Made by a program: the position numbers and the translations under genes
The notes under the pieces: generated by a model
The model's input: only the letters and a program-made list of their open reading frames with translations
What the model was told of the DNA's origin: nothing
Databases searched by the model: none
Shown here: positions 1 through 7,343 of the stretch, piece by piece
Layout of the letters: the number at the start of each line of letters is the position of its first letter
How positions within the stretch are numbered: position 1 is the stretch's first letter
Assembly (NCBI GenBank): GCA_039918615.1
Contig: JBDSHG010000156.1
Span: forward strand, 1-36,706
Source of the DNA: FEN-1250 sp039918615
GTDB taxonomy: Bacteria; Gemmatimonadota; Gemmatimonadetes; Gemmatimonadales; Gemmatimonadaceae
Direction: 5' to 3'
DNA: 36,706 bases

Positions 1-2
1 AG

Positions 3-923
3 CAGATCAAGCGGCTGCGCCCGCGCTTCAACGTCGCCATGAAGCGCGACGACCGGAACTTCGTGTTCATCAAGGTCGTGAAGAGCCCCGCGCCCAAGCT
101 CATGGTCGTGCGCGGCGCGAGCGATGACAGCGCGCCCCATTACGGTCCCTTCCAGGGCGCGCAGGCCGTGAACGATGCGGTGCGCGAGTTGCACGACGTG
201 CTCTCAATGCGCGACTGCTCGCTCGACACGAAGATGCACTTCGCCGATCAGCGCGAGCTCTTCCAGCTGATGACGCGCACTCCCGGATGCATCCGCTACG
301 AGGTCAAGAAGTGCCTCGGCCCGTGCGTCGGCGGATGCACGGAGAGCGAATATCTCCAGCGCGTCGCCCTCGCGCGCTCCTTTCTCGATGGCCACGACGA
401 CGGCCCGATCGCGACGCTGCGCCACGAGATGGAGACCGCGAGCGACAAAATGGAGTTCGAGCGTGCGGCATCGATGCGCGACAAGCTGCGTCGGCTCGAG
501 GCGCTCAAACAGCAGTTTCTGCGCTTCCGCTTCGCCGTCGAAACGCTCTCCTTCATTTACACCGTGCCCGGCTACGGCGGTGAAGATCGCGTCTACCTCA
601 TCCGCCGCGGGCGCGTACGCGCCGAGGACATTCCGCCGCAGGCGGCGCGCGATCACAGGCGGCTCGCGCATCTCACCGAGGCGGTCTATGGCACCACTGA
701 GCGCGAGACCACGCAGATCCCGACGCACGAGATCGACGAGCTACTGCTTCTTGCCTCGTGGTTCCGGCGCTTTCCGGCGGAGCTTACGCGCACCGTGCGC
801 GCGAGCGACGCGGGGTTGACCCCCGTCACCGATGCCGGAGGAAACGCAGTCAAGGGTTCGAAGACGCCGTCGCCGTCCGCGCTCCCCACCCTCGCCGACC
901 GGCGCGCGGTCGTCAGCGCCTGA
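3..923 (+). CDS. UvrC-like GIY-YIG/UVR-motif protein, 5' end outside window
   Basis: The frame is open from base 3, and the residues before the first Met (base 39) already read as UvrC-like sequence (IKRLRPRFNV), so the gene starts before the window. The visible part matches the stretch after the GIY-YIG nuclease fold. Counting from Met-39 there is a cysteine set C84-x7-C92-x3-C96-x3-C100, which corresponds to the UvrC Fe-S cysteines, and a UVR motif around residues 122-156 that in UvrC contacts UvrB. The protein ends about 140 residues later, so the C-terminal RNase H-like nuclease half and HhH region of full UvrC are missing. It is therefore a short Cho-like protein or the C-terminal half of a polymerase III epsilon/UvrC-type fusion. 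A DNA incision or repair role is inferred from the family. The last 40 residues look low-complexity. Confidence 0.82.
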   Translation, partial: QIKRLRPRFNVAMKRDDRNFVFIKVVKSPAPKLMVVRGASDDSAPHYGPFQGAQAVNDAVRELHDVLSMRDCSLDTKMHFADQRELFQLMTRTPGCIRYEVKKCLGPCVGGCTESEYLQRVALARSFLDGHDDGPIATLRHEMETASDKMEFERAASMRDKLRRLEALKQQFLRFRFAVETLSFIYTVPGYGGEDRVYLIRRGRVRAEDIPPQAARDHRRLAHLTEAVYGTTERETTQIPTHEIDELLLLASWFRRFPAELTRTVRASDAGLTPVTDAGGNAVKGSKTPSPSALPTLADRRAVVSA

Positions 924-926
924 GCC

Positions 927-1715
927 TTACGGCGTTTCGGGCTCTGCAGCGCGGCTCTCCATCACACCGAACGGCACCACGATCACGATCGGCGACGGCA
1001 CCTTCATTCCGTCGTACTCCGCGGGCACGAAGCGCATCTGCGCAACCGCGCTCATCGCCGCCCCAACGTAGCGCTCGTCGCTCGGATCGTCGACGAGTGC
1101 GGTCGCCGTATCCACGCGCCCGGCCGCCGACACGATTCCGCGCACCGTGACGCTCCGCGGATGCGCGCGCGCCCAGAAGGGTACCTCGTGCTGCGGATCG
1201 TCGGGATACTTCATCGCGACGCAGCGCGTGTGCGACGCGACGAACGGCGATCCATCCTGGTGCTGCCCGAAGGTCACCAGCATGCGGAGCGAGTCCGGCA
1301 TCCCCGCCGGCATCGGCTCGCGGTCCGCATCGGTGCTCGAGATCGCGAGTGCGCCATCGATGCTCGTGTCGAGATCGCGCTGCCCCGAACGAACAACCGG
1401 AAAGCGCTGCGCCACGGTCCCGTCGCGGAGGAGAAGCACGCCATACGTCGCCGCGCGCGGCGGATCACCGGCGCGCATCCCGACGCGGCGCGCGATGATC
1501 TGCGCGAGCTCGCCGAAGTACTGGGTGTCCTTGGCGGCGACCGCGCGCGAATCGAGCAACGCCACGAGCACCCCTTCCGACGCGATCGTGTCGCACGACC
1601 GTGCCACCGTCACTCCACTCGCGAGCGTCACTTGCTGCGCGAGCGCCTGCTGCGCATCTGCCTGCGGAGCGCTCGTAAATGCAACGATAGCGAAGAGCGT
1701 AATTGCCCGCCGCAT
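927..1715 (-). CDS. Exported protein with TonB C-terminal-like domain
   Basis: A 262-residue protein with an N-terminal signal peptide (basic MRR, hydrophobic stretch, AxA-type site near residue 20). Residues about 185-250 resemble the TonB C-terminal fold: a VRGIVSAAGRVDTATAL strand pair, then AMSAVAQMRFVPAEYDG and a closing hydrophobic strand. This small domain occurs in many exported proteins without a true TonB role, and no Pro-rich periplasm-spanning segment is present. The ATG at 1715 has AGGGG about 6 bases upstream. It lies 27 bases after the phosphoesterase gene on the same strand, so it may be the last gene of the menaquinone operon. It ends 3 bases from the convergent UvrC-like gene, leaving no room for a separate terminator. 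The function is unknown. Confidence 0.7.
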   Translation of the reverse strand: MRRAITLFAIVAFTSAPQADAQQALAQQVTLASGVTVARSCDTIASEGVLVALLDSRAVAAKDTQYFGELAQIIARRVGMRAGDPPRAATYGVLLLRDGTVAQRFPVVRSGQRDLDTSIDGALAISSTDADREPMPAGMPDSLRMLVTFGQHQDGSPFVASHTRCVAMKYPDDPQHEVPFWARAHPRSVTVRGIVSAAGRVDTATALVDDPSDERYVGAAMSAVAQMRFVPAEYDGMKVPSPIVIVVPFGVMESRAAEPETP

Positions 1716-1742
1716 GATGTCCCCTGGATTTCGAGATCTGCC

Positions 1743-2231
1743 CTACGCGGGCAACGACACGATCTCCACCTCGGCCACTCCGTCGCGAATCGTCAATCGT
1801 GCGACGCTCGGCGTCAGATGGAAGCGGCGCGGACCCGCCGCGCCCGGGTTGATGACGAGTCGACCCTCCCGTCGCGTAACCGATTGCTTGTGCGTGTGGC
1901 CGTAGACCAGGACAGCTGCAGTAAAGCGTTCCAGCAGCGCATCGGCGGTGAGTCGTCCTGACTCGTGGCCGTGCTGAACCTGTATCAGTACGCCGCCTAC
2001 TTCGCGCACGATCTGCGCGGCGAGTCGCGGGTTGCCCGGCGTGTCGGTATTGCCGTACACCGCTTCTACAGGCGCGATGAGGGAGAGCTCATCGAGGATG
2101 TCGTCGCCGCCGACATCGCCGGCGTGGAGTATGAGATCGACATCATGAAAGGCGTCGTGCACTCCCGCGCGCAGCTGGCCGTGCGTGTCGGAGATCAGTC
2201 CGATCACGTGCACGCCGTCAGCCTTCGCCAT
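1743..2231 (-). CDS. YfcE/MJ0936-type metallophosphoesterase
   Basis: A 162-residue single-domain calcineurin-like phosphodiesterase. All metal-binding motifs are present in order: LISDTHG (DxH) near the N-terminus, HAGDVG (GD), YGNTD (GNxD), a single His in VQHGHE, and VYGHTHK (GHxH) toward the C-terminus. The length is normal for YfcE-type enzymes, which hydrolyse phosphodiesters in vitro with mostly unknown natural substrates. The start MAKADGVHVIGLISDTHG is chosen because it leaves the usual short N-terminus, although the frame is open further upstream. This ATG lies 14 bases inside the 3' end of ubiX, so translation is probably coupled to the menaquinone operon. A link to that pathway is positional only. 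Confidence 0.88.
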   Translation of the reverse strand: MAKADGVHVIGLISDTHGQLRAGVHDAFHDVDLILHAGDVGGDDILDELSLIAPVEAVYGNTDTPGNPRLAAQIVREVGGVLIQVQHGHESGRLTADALLERFTAAVLVYGHTHKQSVTRREGRLVINPGAAGPRRFHLTPSVARLTIRDGVAEVEIVSLPA

Positions 2232-2829
2232 CGGGCTCCGCTCCCCACCGTTTCCCGAGCGAGTGCTCGACGCCGATGTGATCGAGCACTCGGGCGACGA
2301 CGAAGTCGACGAGATCCGGAATGCCACGCGGCGAGTTGTAGAACCCCGGCGCGGCGGGCAGCACGATCGCGCCCGCGCGCGTGAGACGCAGCATGTTCTC
2401 GAGATGGATCACGCTGAGCGGCGTCTCGCGAGCGACGAGGATGAGCGGACGGCGTTCCTTGAGCGTGACATCGCCCGCGCGCTCGACGAGCGAGCGGGAT
2501 GTCCCCGCCGCGAGCGCTGCGAGCGTCCCCATCGAGCACGGGCAGATGATCATGCCGCGCGTGCGCGCGCTTCCGGAGGCGGGCGCGGCGCCGCGATCCT
2601 CGGAGTCGTAGAGCGTCACGTAGCGATCAAAGCCATCCGGATCGGTGCGTTCACGCAACTCCTGCATCGAGCCGATTCCCGACTCCATCTGGAGCAGCCG
2701 CCATCCATGCGACGAGATCATCAACCACACGCGCTCCTCGGCCCGCACGAGCGCCTCGAGCAGGCGCACCGCGTACGGCGCGCCCGAGGCGCCGGTGATC
2801 GCGACGACGATCGGGGCACGCTCGCTCAT
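2218..2829 (-). CDS. ubiX: UbiX-type flavin prenyltransferase
   Basis: A 203-residue flavoprotein that joins a dimethylallyl group to FMN to make prenylated FMN, the cofactor of UbiD-type decarboxylases. Seen: the N-terminal TGASGAPYAVRLLEAL nucleotide-binding loop, the internal CPCSMGTLAALAAG segment, RRPLILVARETPLSVIHLENM (phosphate/prenyl site) and the C-terminal PRGIPDLVDFVVARVLDHIG. Length matches the family. ATG 2829 overlaps the TGA of the ubiA homolog by 4 bases (ATGA). In menaquinone makers without ubiquinone this protein supplies the cofactor to the UbiD paralog of the same operon, here about 900 bases upstream. The futalosine-pathway counterpart is sometimes called MqnM, and which name applies cannot be decided from this window. 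Confidence 0.93.
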   Translation of the reverse strand: MSERAPIVVAITGASGAPYAVRLLEALVRAEERVWLMISSHGWRLLQMESGIGSMQELRERTDPDGFDRYVTLYDSEDRGAAPASGSARTRGMIICPCSMGTLAALAAGTSRSLVERAGDVTLKERRPLILVARETPLSVIHLENMLRLTRAGAIVLPAAPGFYNSPRGIPDLVDFVVARVLDHIGVEHSLGKRWGAEPDGEG

Positions 2830-3737
2830 GGTGCGAGCACTCTGCCGGCCAGCACGAACGCGAAGAAGGTCACGCTCAGCACACCGTTCATCGTGAAGAA
2901 TGCGGCGTCGAGTCGGGAGAGATCTGCAGGGCGCACGAGTGAGTGCTCGTAGATGAGCAGCAGCGCGACGACGCACACTCCCGCCCAGTAGAATGCGCCG
3001 GCGCCGATGCCGATCCCGGCGAGCGTAAGCATCGCGACCGTTGAGAGGTGCAGCACGCGCGCGATGGCGATCGCCGGCGCGGTGCCGTGACGCGCGGGAA
3101 GCGAGTGCAGCCCATTCGCGCGGTCGAAGTCGATGTCCTGCAAGGCGTAGAAGATGTCGAAGCCGCCGCCCCAGCTCATCACCGCCGCAGCGAGCGCCAC
3201 GAGCACCCACCACGGATGGCTCCACTCGCCCGTTACCGCGAGATAGCCGCCCACCGGCGCGATCGACATGCCAACGCCGAGTGCGAGGTGGGCAAAGCGG
3301 GTGAAGCGCTTGGTGTAGCTGTAAAAGAGCACCCAGCCGAGTGCGATCGGTGAGAGGGCGAAGCAGAGCGGGTTGAGCATCCACGCGGCGCCGATGAAGA
3401 TCGCGGAGGCCACGAGCACGGCGAGTGACGCCTCGCGCACCGACATCACCCCGCTCGGCAGCTCGCGCGCGGCAGTGCGCGGATTGAGAGCGTCGATGTG
3501 GCGATCGGCGATGCGGTTGAAGCCCATCGCTGCGAAGCGGGCGGCAGTGAAGGCCAGCGCCACCCAGGCCACATCGACCAGATGCACCTGTTTGACATAA
3601 CTGGCGATCGTAACCCCCACCAACGCGAACGGCAGCGCAAACAACGTATGCGGCAACTTCACGAAGTTCGCGTACCGCACCAGCCGCGAGCGCCCCCCGA
3701 ACGTCTGCCCCTCCCGGCCCACCGCCGCCTCGCTCAT
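2826..3737 (-). CDS. ubiA: UbiA-family prenyltransferase (likely MqnP type)
   Basis: A 303-residue integral membrane enzyme that attaches a polyprenyl chain to an aromatic acid. Two Asp-rich motifs bind the prenyl diphosphate through Mg: FNRIADRHIDALNPRTAARELP near residues 70-90, and FYALQDIDFDRANGLHSLPARHG in the second half. About eight hydrophobic helices are visible. The start MSEAAVGREG is chosen because its ATG overlaps the ubiD stop by 4 bases, whereas the longer in-frame extension is Gly/Asp-rich and unlike the family. Because a MenG-type methyltransferase and UbiD/UbiX neighbours are present and no other ubiquinone genes are seen, the likely substrate is the 1,4-dihydroxy-6-naphthoate intermediate of the futalosine route (MqnP). 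That is inference; 4-hydroxybenzoate remains possible. Confidence 0.9.
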   Translation of the reverse strand: MSEAAVGREGQTFGGRSRLVRYANFVKLPHTLFALPFALVGVTIASYVKQVHLVDVAWVALAFTAARFAAMGFNRIADRHIDALNPRTAARELPSGVMSVREASLAVLVASAIFIGAAWMLNPLCFALSPIALGWVLFYSYTKRFTRFAHLALGVGMSIAPVGGYLAVTGEWSHPWWVLVALAAAVMSWGGGFDIFYALQDIDFDRANGLHSLPARHGTAPAIAIARVLHLSTVAMLTLAGIGIGAGAFYWAGVCVVALLLIYEHSLVRPADLSRLDAAFFTMNGVLSVTFFAFVLAGRVLAP

Positions 3738-5233
3738 CGCTTCCCCCCACGGCCGTCCGGCCCCAATCCCAGCTTCGGCCACATCACGTCCACCTTCGCC
3801 TTCGTCTCCGCATCCATCTCGATCACCGTCGGCCACTCCCGCGAGAAGCCCTCCTCCGGCCACTTCTTCGTCGCGTCGATTCCCATCTTCGATCCATAGG
3901 TGAACGCGCGACTCGAATGGTCGAGCACATCCATCGGTCCGAGAGTGAAGCGCGTGTCACGCTCCGGGTCGATGTTGTTGAGCGCCACCCACCACGCCTC
4001 CTGCGGATCGCGCACGTTCACCCATTTGTCGACGATCACCAGCACCTTCGCCAGCGACATCAGCCCCTGGCCCCACATCGCATTCATCACCTTGTACGCC
4101 TGCCCCGGATACTGCTTGTCGATCGATACGAACACGAGGTTGTGAAAAATCCCCTCGGCCGGCATGTGATAGTCGACGATCTCCGGCACCGTGAGCTTGA
4201 GCAGCGGAAGAAAAATCCGCTCCGTCGCGTGGCCGAGATAGAAGTCCTCCATGGGCGGCCTGCCGACGATCGTCGTCGCGTACACCGGATGCTCGCGCAT
4301 CGTGATCGCGGTGACATGCACCAGCGGATACAGATCGGCCAGCGAATAAAATCCCGTGTGATCGCCGAACGGCCCCTCCATCACAAGGGACTCTACAGGG
4401 TCCAGGTACCCCTCGATCACGAACTCCGCATCCGCGGGAACCTCGAGATCGCAGGTGAGCGCCTTCACGAGCTTCACCGGCTCCTTCCGCAAAAATCCCG
4501 CGAAGAGAAACTCATCGATCGTCGGTGGCAGCGGCGCGGACGCCGAGTACACGCTCGCCGGATCCGCGCCGACGGCGATGCACACCGGCATCGTCTCGCC
4601 CCGCTCGGCCATCTCGCGCCAGTGCGCCGCGCCTACCTTGTGCCGCTGCCAGTGCATCGCCAGCGTGTTCTTCGACAGCTGCTGCACCCGGTACATCCCG
4701 ACGTTGCGAATCCCGCGCACCGGATCCTTCGAGATCACCATCGGCAGCGTGATGTACGGCCCGCCATCCTCGGGCCAGCACGTGATGATCGGAAGCTTGT
4801 CGAGATCGATGTCGCGACCCTTCCAGATGATCTCCTGACACGCCGCCGGGCCGCTCTTCACTCGCGGCGGATACTTCCCGATCTCGAGCAGCTTCGGAAG
4901 CATCGACAGCTTCCCCATCAGCCCGTCGGGGACCTTCATCTGCACGAGCTCCGTGATGCGCGCACCGATGTCGTCGAGGTCCCTGACGCCGAGCGAGAGC
5001 GACATGCGCTTCATGGACCCAAACAGATTAATCGCGACGGGATACGCCGACCGCGAGCCATCGCGAAGCACCACATGCTCGAACAGGAGTGCGGGGCCGC
5101 CGGCCGGGCTCTTCATCACGCGATCCGCGATCTCGCAGAGCTCGAGCTCCGCCCGCACCGGATGCTTCACGCGCACCAGCTCGCCGATGGCGTCGATCTG
5201 CGCGATGAAATCGGAAATAGTGTCGATGCTCAT
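3734..5233 (-). CDS. ubiD: UbiD-family prenyl-FMN-dependent decarboxylase
   Basis: A 499-residue protein of normal UbiD length. It removes the carboxyl group from the prenylated aromatic ring using prenylated FMN. Diagnostic stretches: the N-terminal DFIAQIDAIGELVRVKHPV; the central WPEDGGPYITLPMVISKDP and GMYRVQQL; MHWQRHKVGAAHW; EFVIEGYLDP followed by EGPFGDHTGFYS, which carries the catalytic Arg/Glu environment; and MWGQGLMSLAKVLVIVDKWVNV. The start MSIDTISDF is chosen because its ATG overlaps the menG TGA by 4 bases. Co-transcription with ubiX gives the enzyme and its cofactor supplier together. In a futalosine pathway this would be the MqnL-type step. The C-terminus is rich in Lys and Gly. 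Confidence 0.94.
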   Translation of the reverse strand: MSIDTISDFIAQIDAIGELVRVKHPVRAELELCEIADRVMKSPAGGPALLFEHVVLRDGSRSAYPVAINLFGSMKRMSLSLGVRDLDDIGARITELVQMKVPDGLMGKLSMLPKLLEIGKYPPRVKSGPAACQEIIWKGRDIDLDKLPIITCWPEDGGPYITLPMVISKDPVRGIRNVGMYRVQQLSKNTLAMHWQRHKVGAAHWREMAERGETMPVCIAVGADPASVYSASAPLPPTIDEFLFAGFLRKEPVKLVKALTCDLEVPADAEFVIEGYLDPVESLVMEGPFGDHTGFYSLADLYPLVHVTAITMREHPVYATTIVGRPPMEDFYLGHATERIFLPLLKLTVPEIVDYHMPAEGIFHNLVFVSIDKQYPGQAYKVMNAMWGQGLMSLAKVLVIVDKWVNVRDPQEAWWVALNNIDPERDTRFTLGPMDVLDHSSRAFTYGSKMGIDATKKWPEEGFSREWPTVIEMDAETKAKVDVMWPKLGLGPDGRGGKR

Positions 5234-5979
5234 GCCGCGCGCTCGCCGTAGTGGAGCGCCGAGATGCCGAAGGTGAGCGGCTCCCACTGCACGTTCGCGA
5301 TCCCAGCCTCTCGCATGCGCCGCGCGAGCGACTCACCGTCCGGGAAGTTGTCGACCGATTCCGGCAGATACTGATACGCCGTTCGATGCCCGCTCACGAT
5401 CCGCCCGATCACCGGCAGCACGTGATGAAAATAGAATTCGTACGGCACGCGCACAGCGGCAGAACGAGGCTTGGAACAGTCGAGCACGACGATGCGGCCG
5501 CCGGGCGCCGTCACGCGAAGCATCTCGCGCAGCCCGGCGTCGAGATCGTCGAAGTTGCGGGCGCCGAATGCTACGATGATCCCGGCACAGCTCTCGTCCG
5601 CCAGCGGCAGCCGAAGCGCATCGGCGACCACCGGGCACACCGCGAGCGCGCGCGTCTTCGCGGCGCCCGCGCGCAGCATCGGCTCGGCGAAGTCCGCGCC
5701 GATCACCTGCCCCGCGAATGCGGGCTCGCGCGCGATGGCCGCGCCGATGTCGAGCGTCCCCGCGCAGAGATCGACGTAGGTGCCGCGCGCGTCGCGCTGC
5801 CACTGGAGCGCCGCGATCGCGCGGCGGCGCCAGCCGCGATCGATGTTCGCGCTCAGAACGTGATTGAGGAAGTCGTAGCGGGGCGCGATCTCCGAGAAGA
5901 TGCGGCGCACGTAGGCCCGCTTTGCGCGTCCGCCAGCGGCCGCGGAGAGTGCCTCTTCCTCCTCGGTAATGGTGGACAT
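5230..5979 (-). CDS. menG: Demethylmenaquinone methyltransferase (UbiE/MenG)
   Basis: A 249-residue class I SAM methyltransferase that performs the last step of menaquinone synthesis, C-methylation of the ring. Motifs: IAPRYDFLNHVLSANIDRGWRR at residues about 30-50, typical of UbiE/MenG; YVDLCAGTLDIG, the SAM glycine-rich loop (with Cys-Ala where E. coli has Gly); then AFGARNFDDLDAGLREMLRV and the YQYLPESVDNFPDGE signature near the C-terminus. The ATG at 5979 is preferred over an in-frame Met 12 codons upstream because the family begins near here. This is the first gene of a minus-strand operon whose next three start codons each overlap the preceding stop by 4 bases. Its promoter must lie in the 121-base gap shared with the divergent sigma-factor gene. 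Confidence 0.93.
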   Translation of the reverse strand: MSTITEEEEALSAAAGGRAKRAYVRRIFSEIAPRYDFLNHVLSANIDRGWRRRAIAALQWQRDARGTYVDLCAGTLDIGAAIAREPAFAGQVIGADFAEPMLRAGAAKTRALAVCPVVADALRLPLADESCAGIIVAFGARNFDDLDAGLREMLRVTAPGGRIVVLDCSKPRSAAVRVPYEFYFHHVLPVIGRIVSGHRTAYQYLPESVDNFPDGESLARRMREAGIANVQWEPLTFGISALHYGERAA

Positions 5980-6027
5980 CCAGCGAAAAGTGCCGGAGCC
6001 CCATAGCGCGCGCAAGCGTTGATGCTG

Positions 6028-6042
6028 GCTCGCGTTGCGAGC
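6028..6042. promoter_or_regulatory. Short dyad in the menG / sigma-factor divergent promoter gap
   Basis: The 121-base gap between divergent menG and the ECF sigma gene holds a perfect inverted repeat, GCTCGC-GTT-GCGAGC. Its placement between two divergent promoters is suited to an operator. The region is GC-rich, so chance remains likely. No convincing -35/-10 pair could be assigned; a TTATAG-like element occurs near 6053-6058 without a well-spaced partner. Confidence 0.25.
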
Positions 6043-6100
6043 GCGCCTTACCTTATAGCCGACGAGCGGGATGTCGCGCCCTGTCTCCTTCTCCCGATGA

Positions 6101-6703
6101 ATGGCCCTCGCTCTCGATCTCCGTAACCTCCCGGATGCAGATGTCGCCGCGCTCGCGAAGAAAGGGCGCGAGCCGGCCTTTCAAGAGCTGGTTCGGCGGT
6201 ACGAGCGGCCCGTCTTCTCGCTGATCTTCCGGATGGTACGCGACCGGGAGCTCGCGGAGGACCTGGCCCAGGATACCTTCATCAAAGTGCTCAACAACAT
6301 CGATCGCTACCGGCCCGAATTTAAACTGTCGAGCTGGCTCTTCAAGATCGCGAACAACGTCACGATCGATCATCTGCGCCGGCGTCAGCTCGCCACGGTG
6401 AGCCTCGACGGCTCGCCGCACGCGGCGACGGCGGCCGAGGCGCAGGCCACGTCCCTGGACGTCGAATCGCGGGGGCAGTCCGCCCTCGAAGCGATCGAGT
6501 CCCGCGAGCTCGGAAGCGCAATCGAGCAGGCGATAGGCAAGCTCCGCCCCGAATACCGCTCCTGCATCCTCCTCCGGCACGTCGAGGGGCGCTCCTACGA
6601 AGAGATCGCAGCCACCCTCGATCTGCCCCTGGGAACCGTCAAGACCTACATCCACCGCGCCCGCCACGAGCTCCGTGAGGCGCTGGAGGATCTGCGCGAA
6701 TGA
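6101..6703 (+). CDS. ECF (RpoE-type) RNA polymerase sigma factor
   Basis: A 200-residue group 4 sigma factor. Region 2 spans about residues 25-95 (FQELVRRYERPVFSLIFRMV, then LAEDLAQDTFIKVLNNIDRY and SSWLFKIANNVTIDHLRRR), which binds the core enzyme and melts the -10 element. Region 4 spans about 140-198 (LRPEYRSCILLRHVEGRSYEEIA, then LPLGTVKTYIHRARHELREAL), the helix-turn-helix that reads the -35 element. Between them is an Ala/Ser-rich linker. It is followed after 61 bases by a gene with an anti-sigma zinc motif and then by two envelope genes, so it most likely controls its own operon in response to envelope stress. The promoter it recognises was not identified. Confidence 0.95.
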   Translation: MALALDLRNLPDADVAALAKKGREPAFQELVRRYERPVFSLIFRMVRDRELAEDLAQDTFIKVLNNIDRYRPEFKLSSWLFKIANNVTIDHLRRRQLATVSLDGSPHAATAAEAQATSLDVESRGQSALEAIESRELGSAIEQAIGKLRPEYRSCILLRHVEGRSYEEIAATLDLPLGTVKTYIHRARHELREALEDLRE

Positions 6704-6764
6704 CCCGGTTCAACGCTTCTGAAACCGGCCCGGCACGGCCCTCGTATGACCCAGTGGAGGAATA

Positions 6765-7343
6765 GTGGAACGACACCTACTGCCTGAAGAGATCGACCTG
6801 CTGCTCGACGGCGAGGTCGGATTCGGAACCCCGCCGCTCAAGGCGCACGTCCGTAGTTGCGTTTCGTGCCGCAATGAGCTGGAGGGCGCGCGGGCGCTCG
6901 TTCGGCAGCTCGAGCATCTGCCGCACATCGCGCCCTCGCCGTTGTTCGCGGGGCGCGTGCTGTCGCGGGTGCAGCTCTTCGTCCCCTGGCACGTCGCCCT
7001 CCTCGACTCCGTGCGCGGCTTCATCCCGCAGTCGCGCGCGCTCCGCTTTGCTGCTGCAGGACTCTTCGCATCGATCGCGATCGTCCTCACCGTCGTCTCG
7101 GCGTGGGTCTTCACCCGCATCGACGCGGTGATGTTCACCGCAGATCTCGTGCTCGACCGCGTGCGCAGCGCGGCCTTCGGGGCGGTGGGCAGTGCGATGT
7201 CAGCGCTCTTCGGCGAGGCGGCTCGACCGCTCCTCGCCGGCGGAGCGATGGGTCTCGCCGTGGCGGCGCTCCTGCTCGTGATCACCGGCGCGGCCGCTGC
7301 AACGATGATTCGCGTGGCGGCCGTTCGTGCGCGCGGGCGCTAG
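6765..7343 (+). CDS. ZAS-type membrane anti-sigma factor
   Basis: A 192-residue protein whose N-terminal cytosolic part carries the HxxxCxxC zinc motif of ZAS/zf-HC2 anti-sigma factors (H28, C32, C35, in AHVRSCVSCRNEL). Hydrophobic segments follow at about residues 92-115 and 155-182, so it is probably a two-pass membrane protein. Such proteins bind their ECF partner at the membrane and release it on a signal, and the partner here should be the sigma factor immediately upstream. The GTG start at 6765 is supported by GGAGG at 6756-6760. The gene's last 17 bases overlap the next gene if that one starts at 7327. The sensed signal cannot be read from the sequence. Confidence 0.88.
   Translation: MERHLLPEEIDLLLDGEVGFGTPPLKAHVRSCVSCRNELEGARALVRQLEHLPHIAPSPLFAGRVLSRVQLFVPWHVALLDSVRGFIPQSRALRFAAAGLFASIAIVLTVVSAWVFTRIDAVMFTADLVLDRVRSAAFGAVGSAMSALFGEAARPLLAGGAMGLAVAALLLVITGAAAATMIRVAAVRARGR

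Noticed and set aside
3917..5251. A long open frame on the plus strand opposite ubiD
   Set aside because: Its translation is rich in Arg/His/Leu with no domain-like pattern, and it mirrors the highly conserved UbiD gene on the other strand. It is a by-product of high GC.
2218..5979. ubiA/ubiD/ubiX/ubiE homologs as ubiquinone synthesis
   Set aside because: No ubiquinone-specific hydroxylases or UbiG-type O-methyltransferase are seen, and the MenG-type methyltransferase with this gene set fits menaquinone better. It is not excluded by this window alone.
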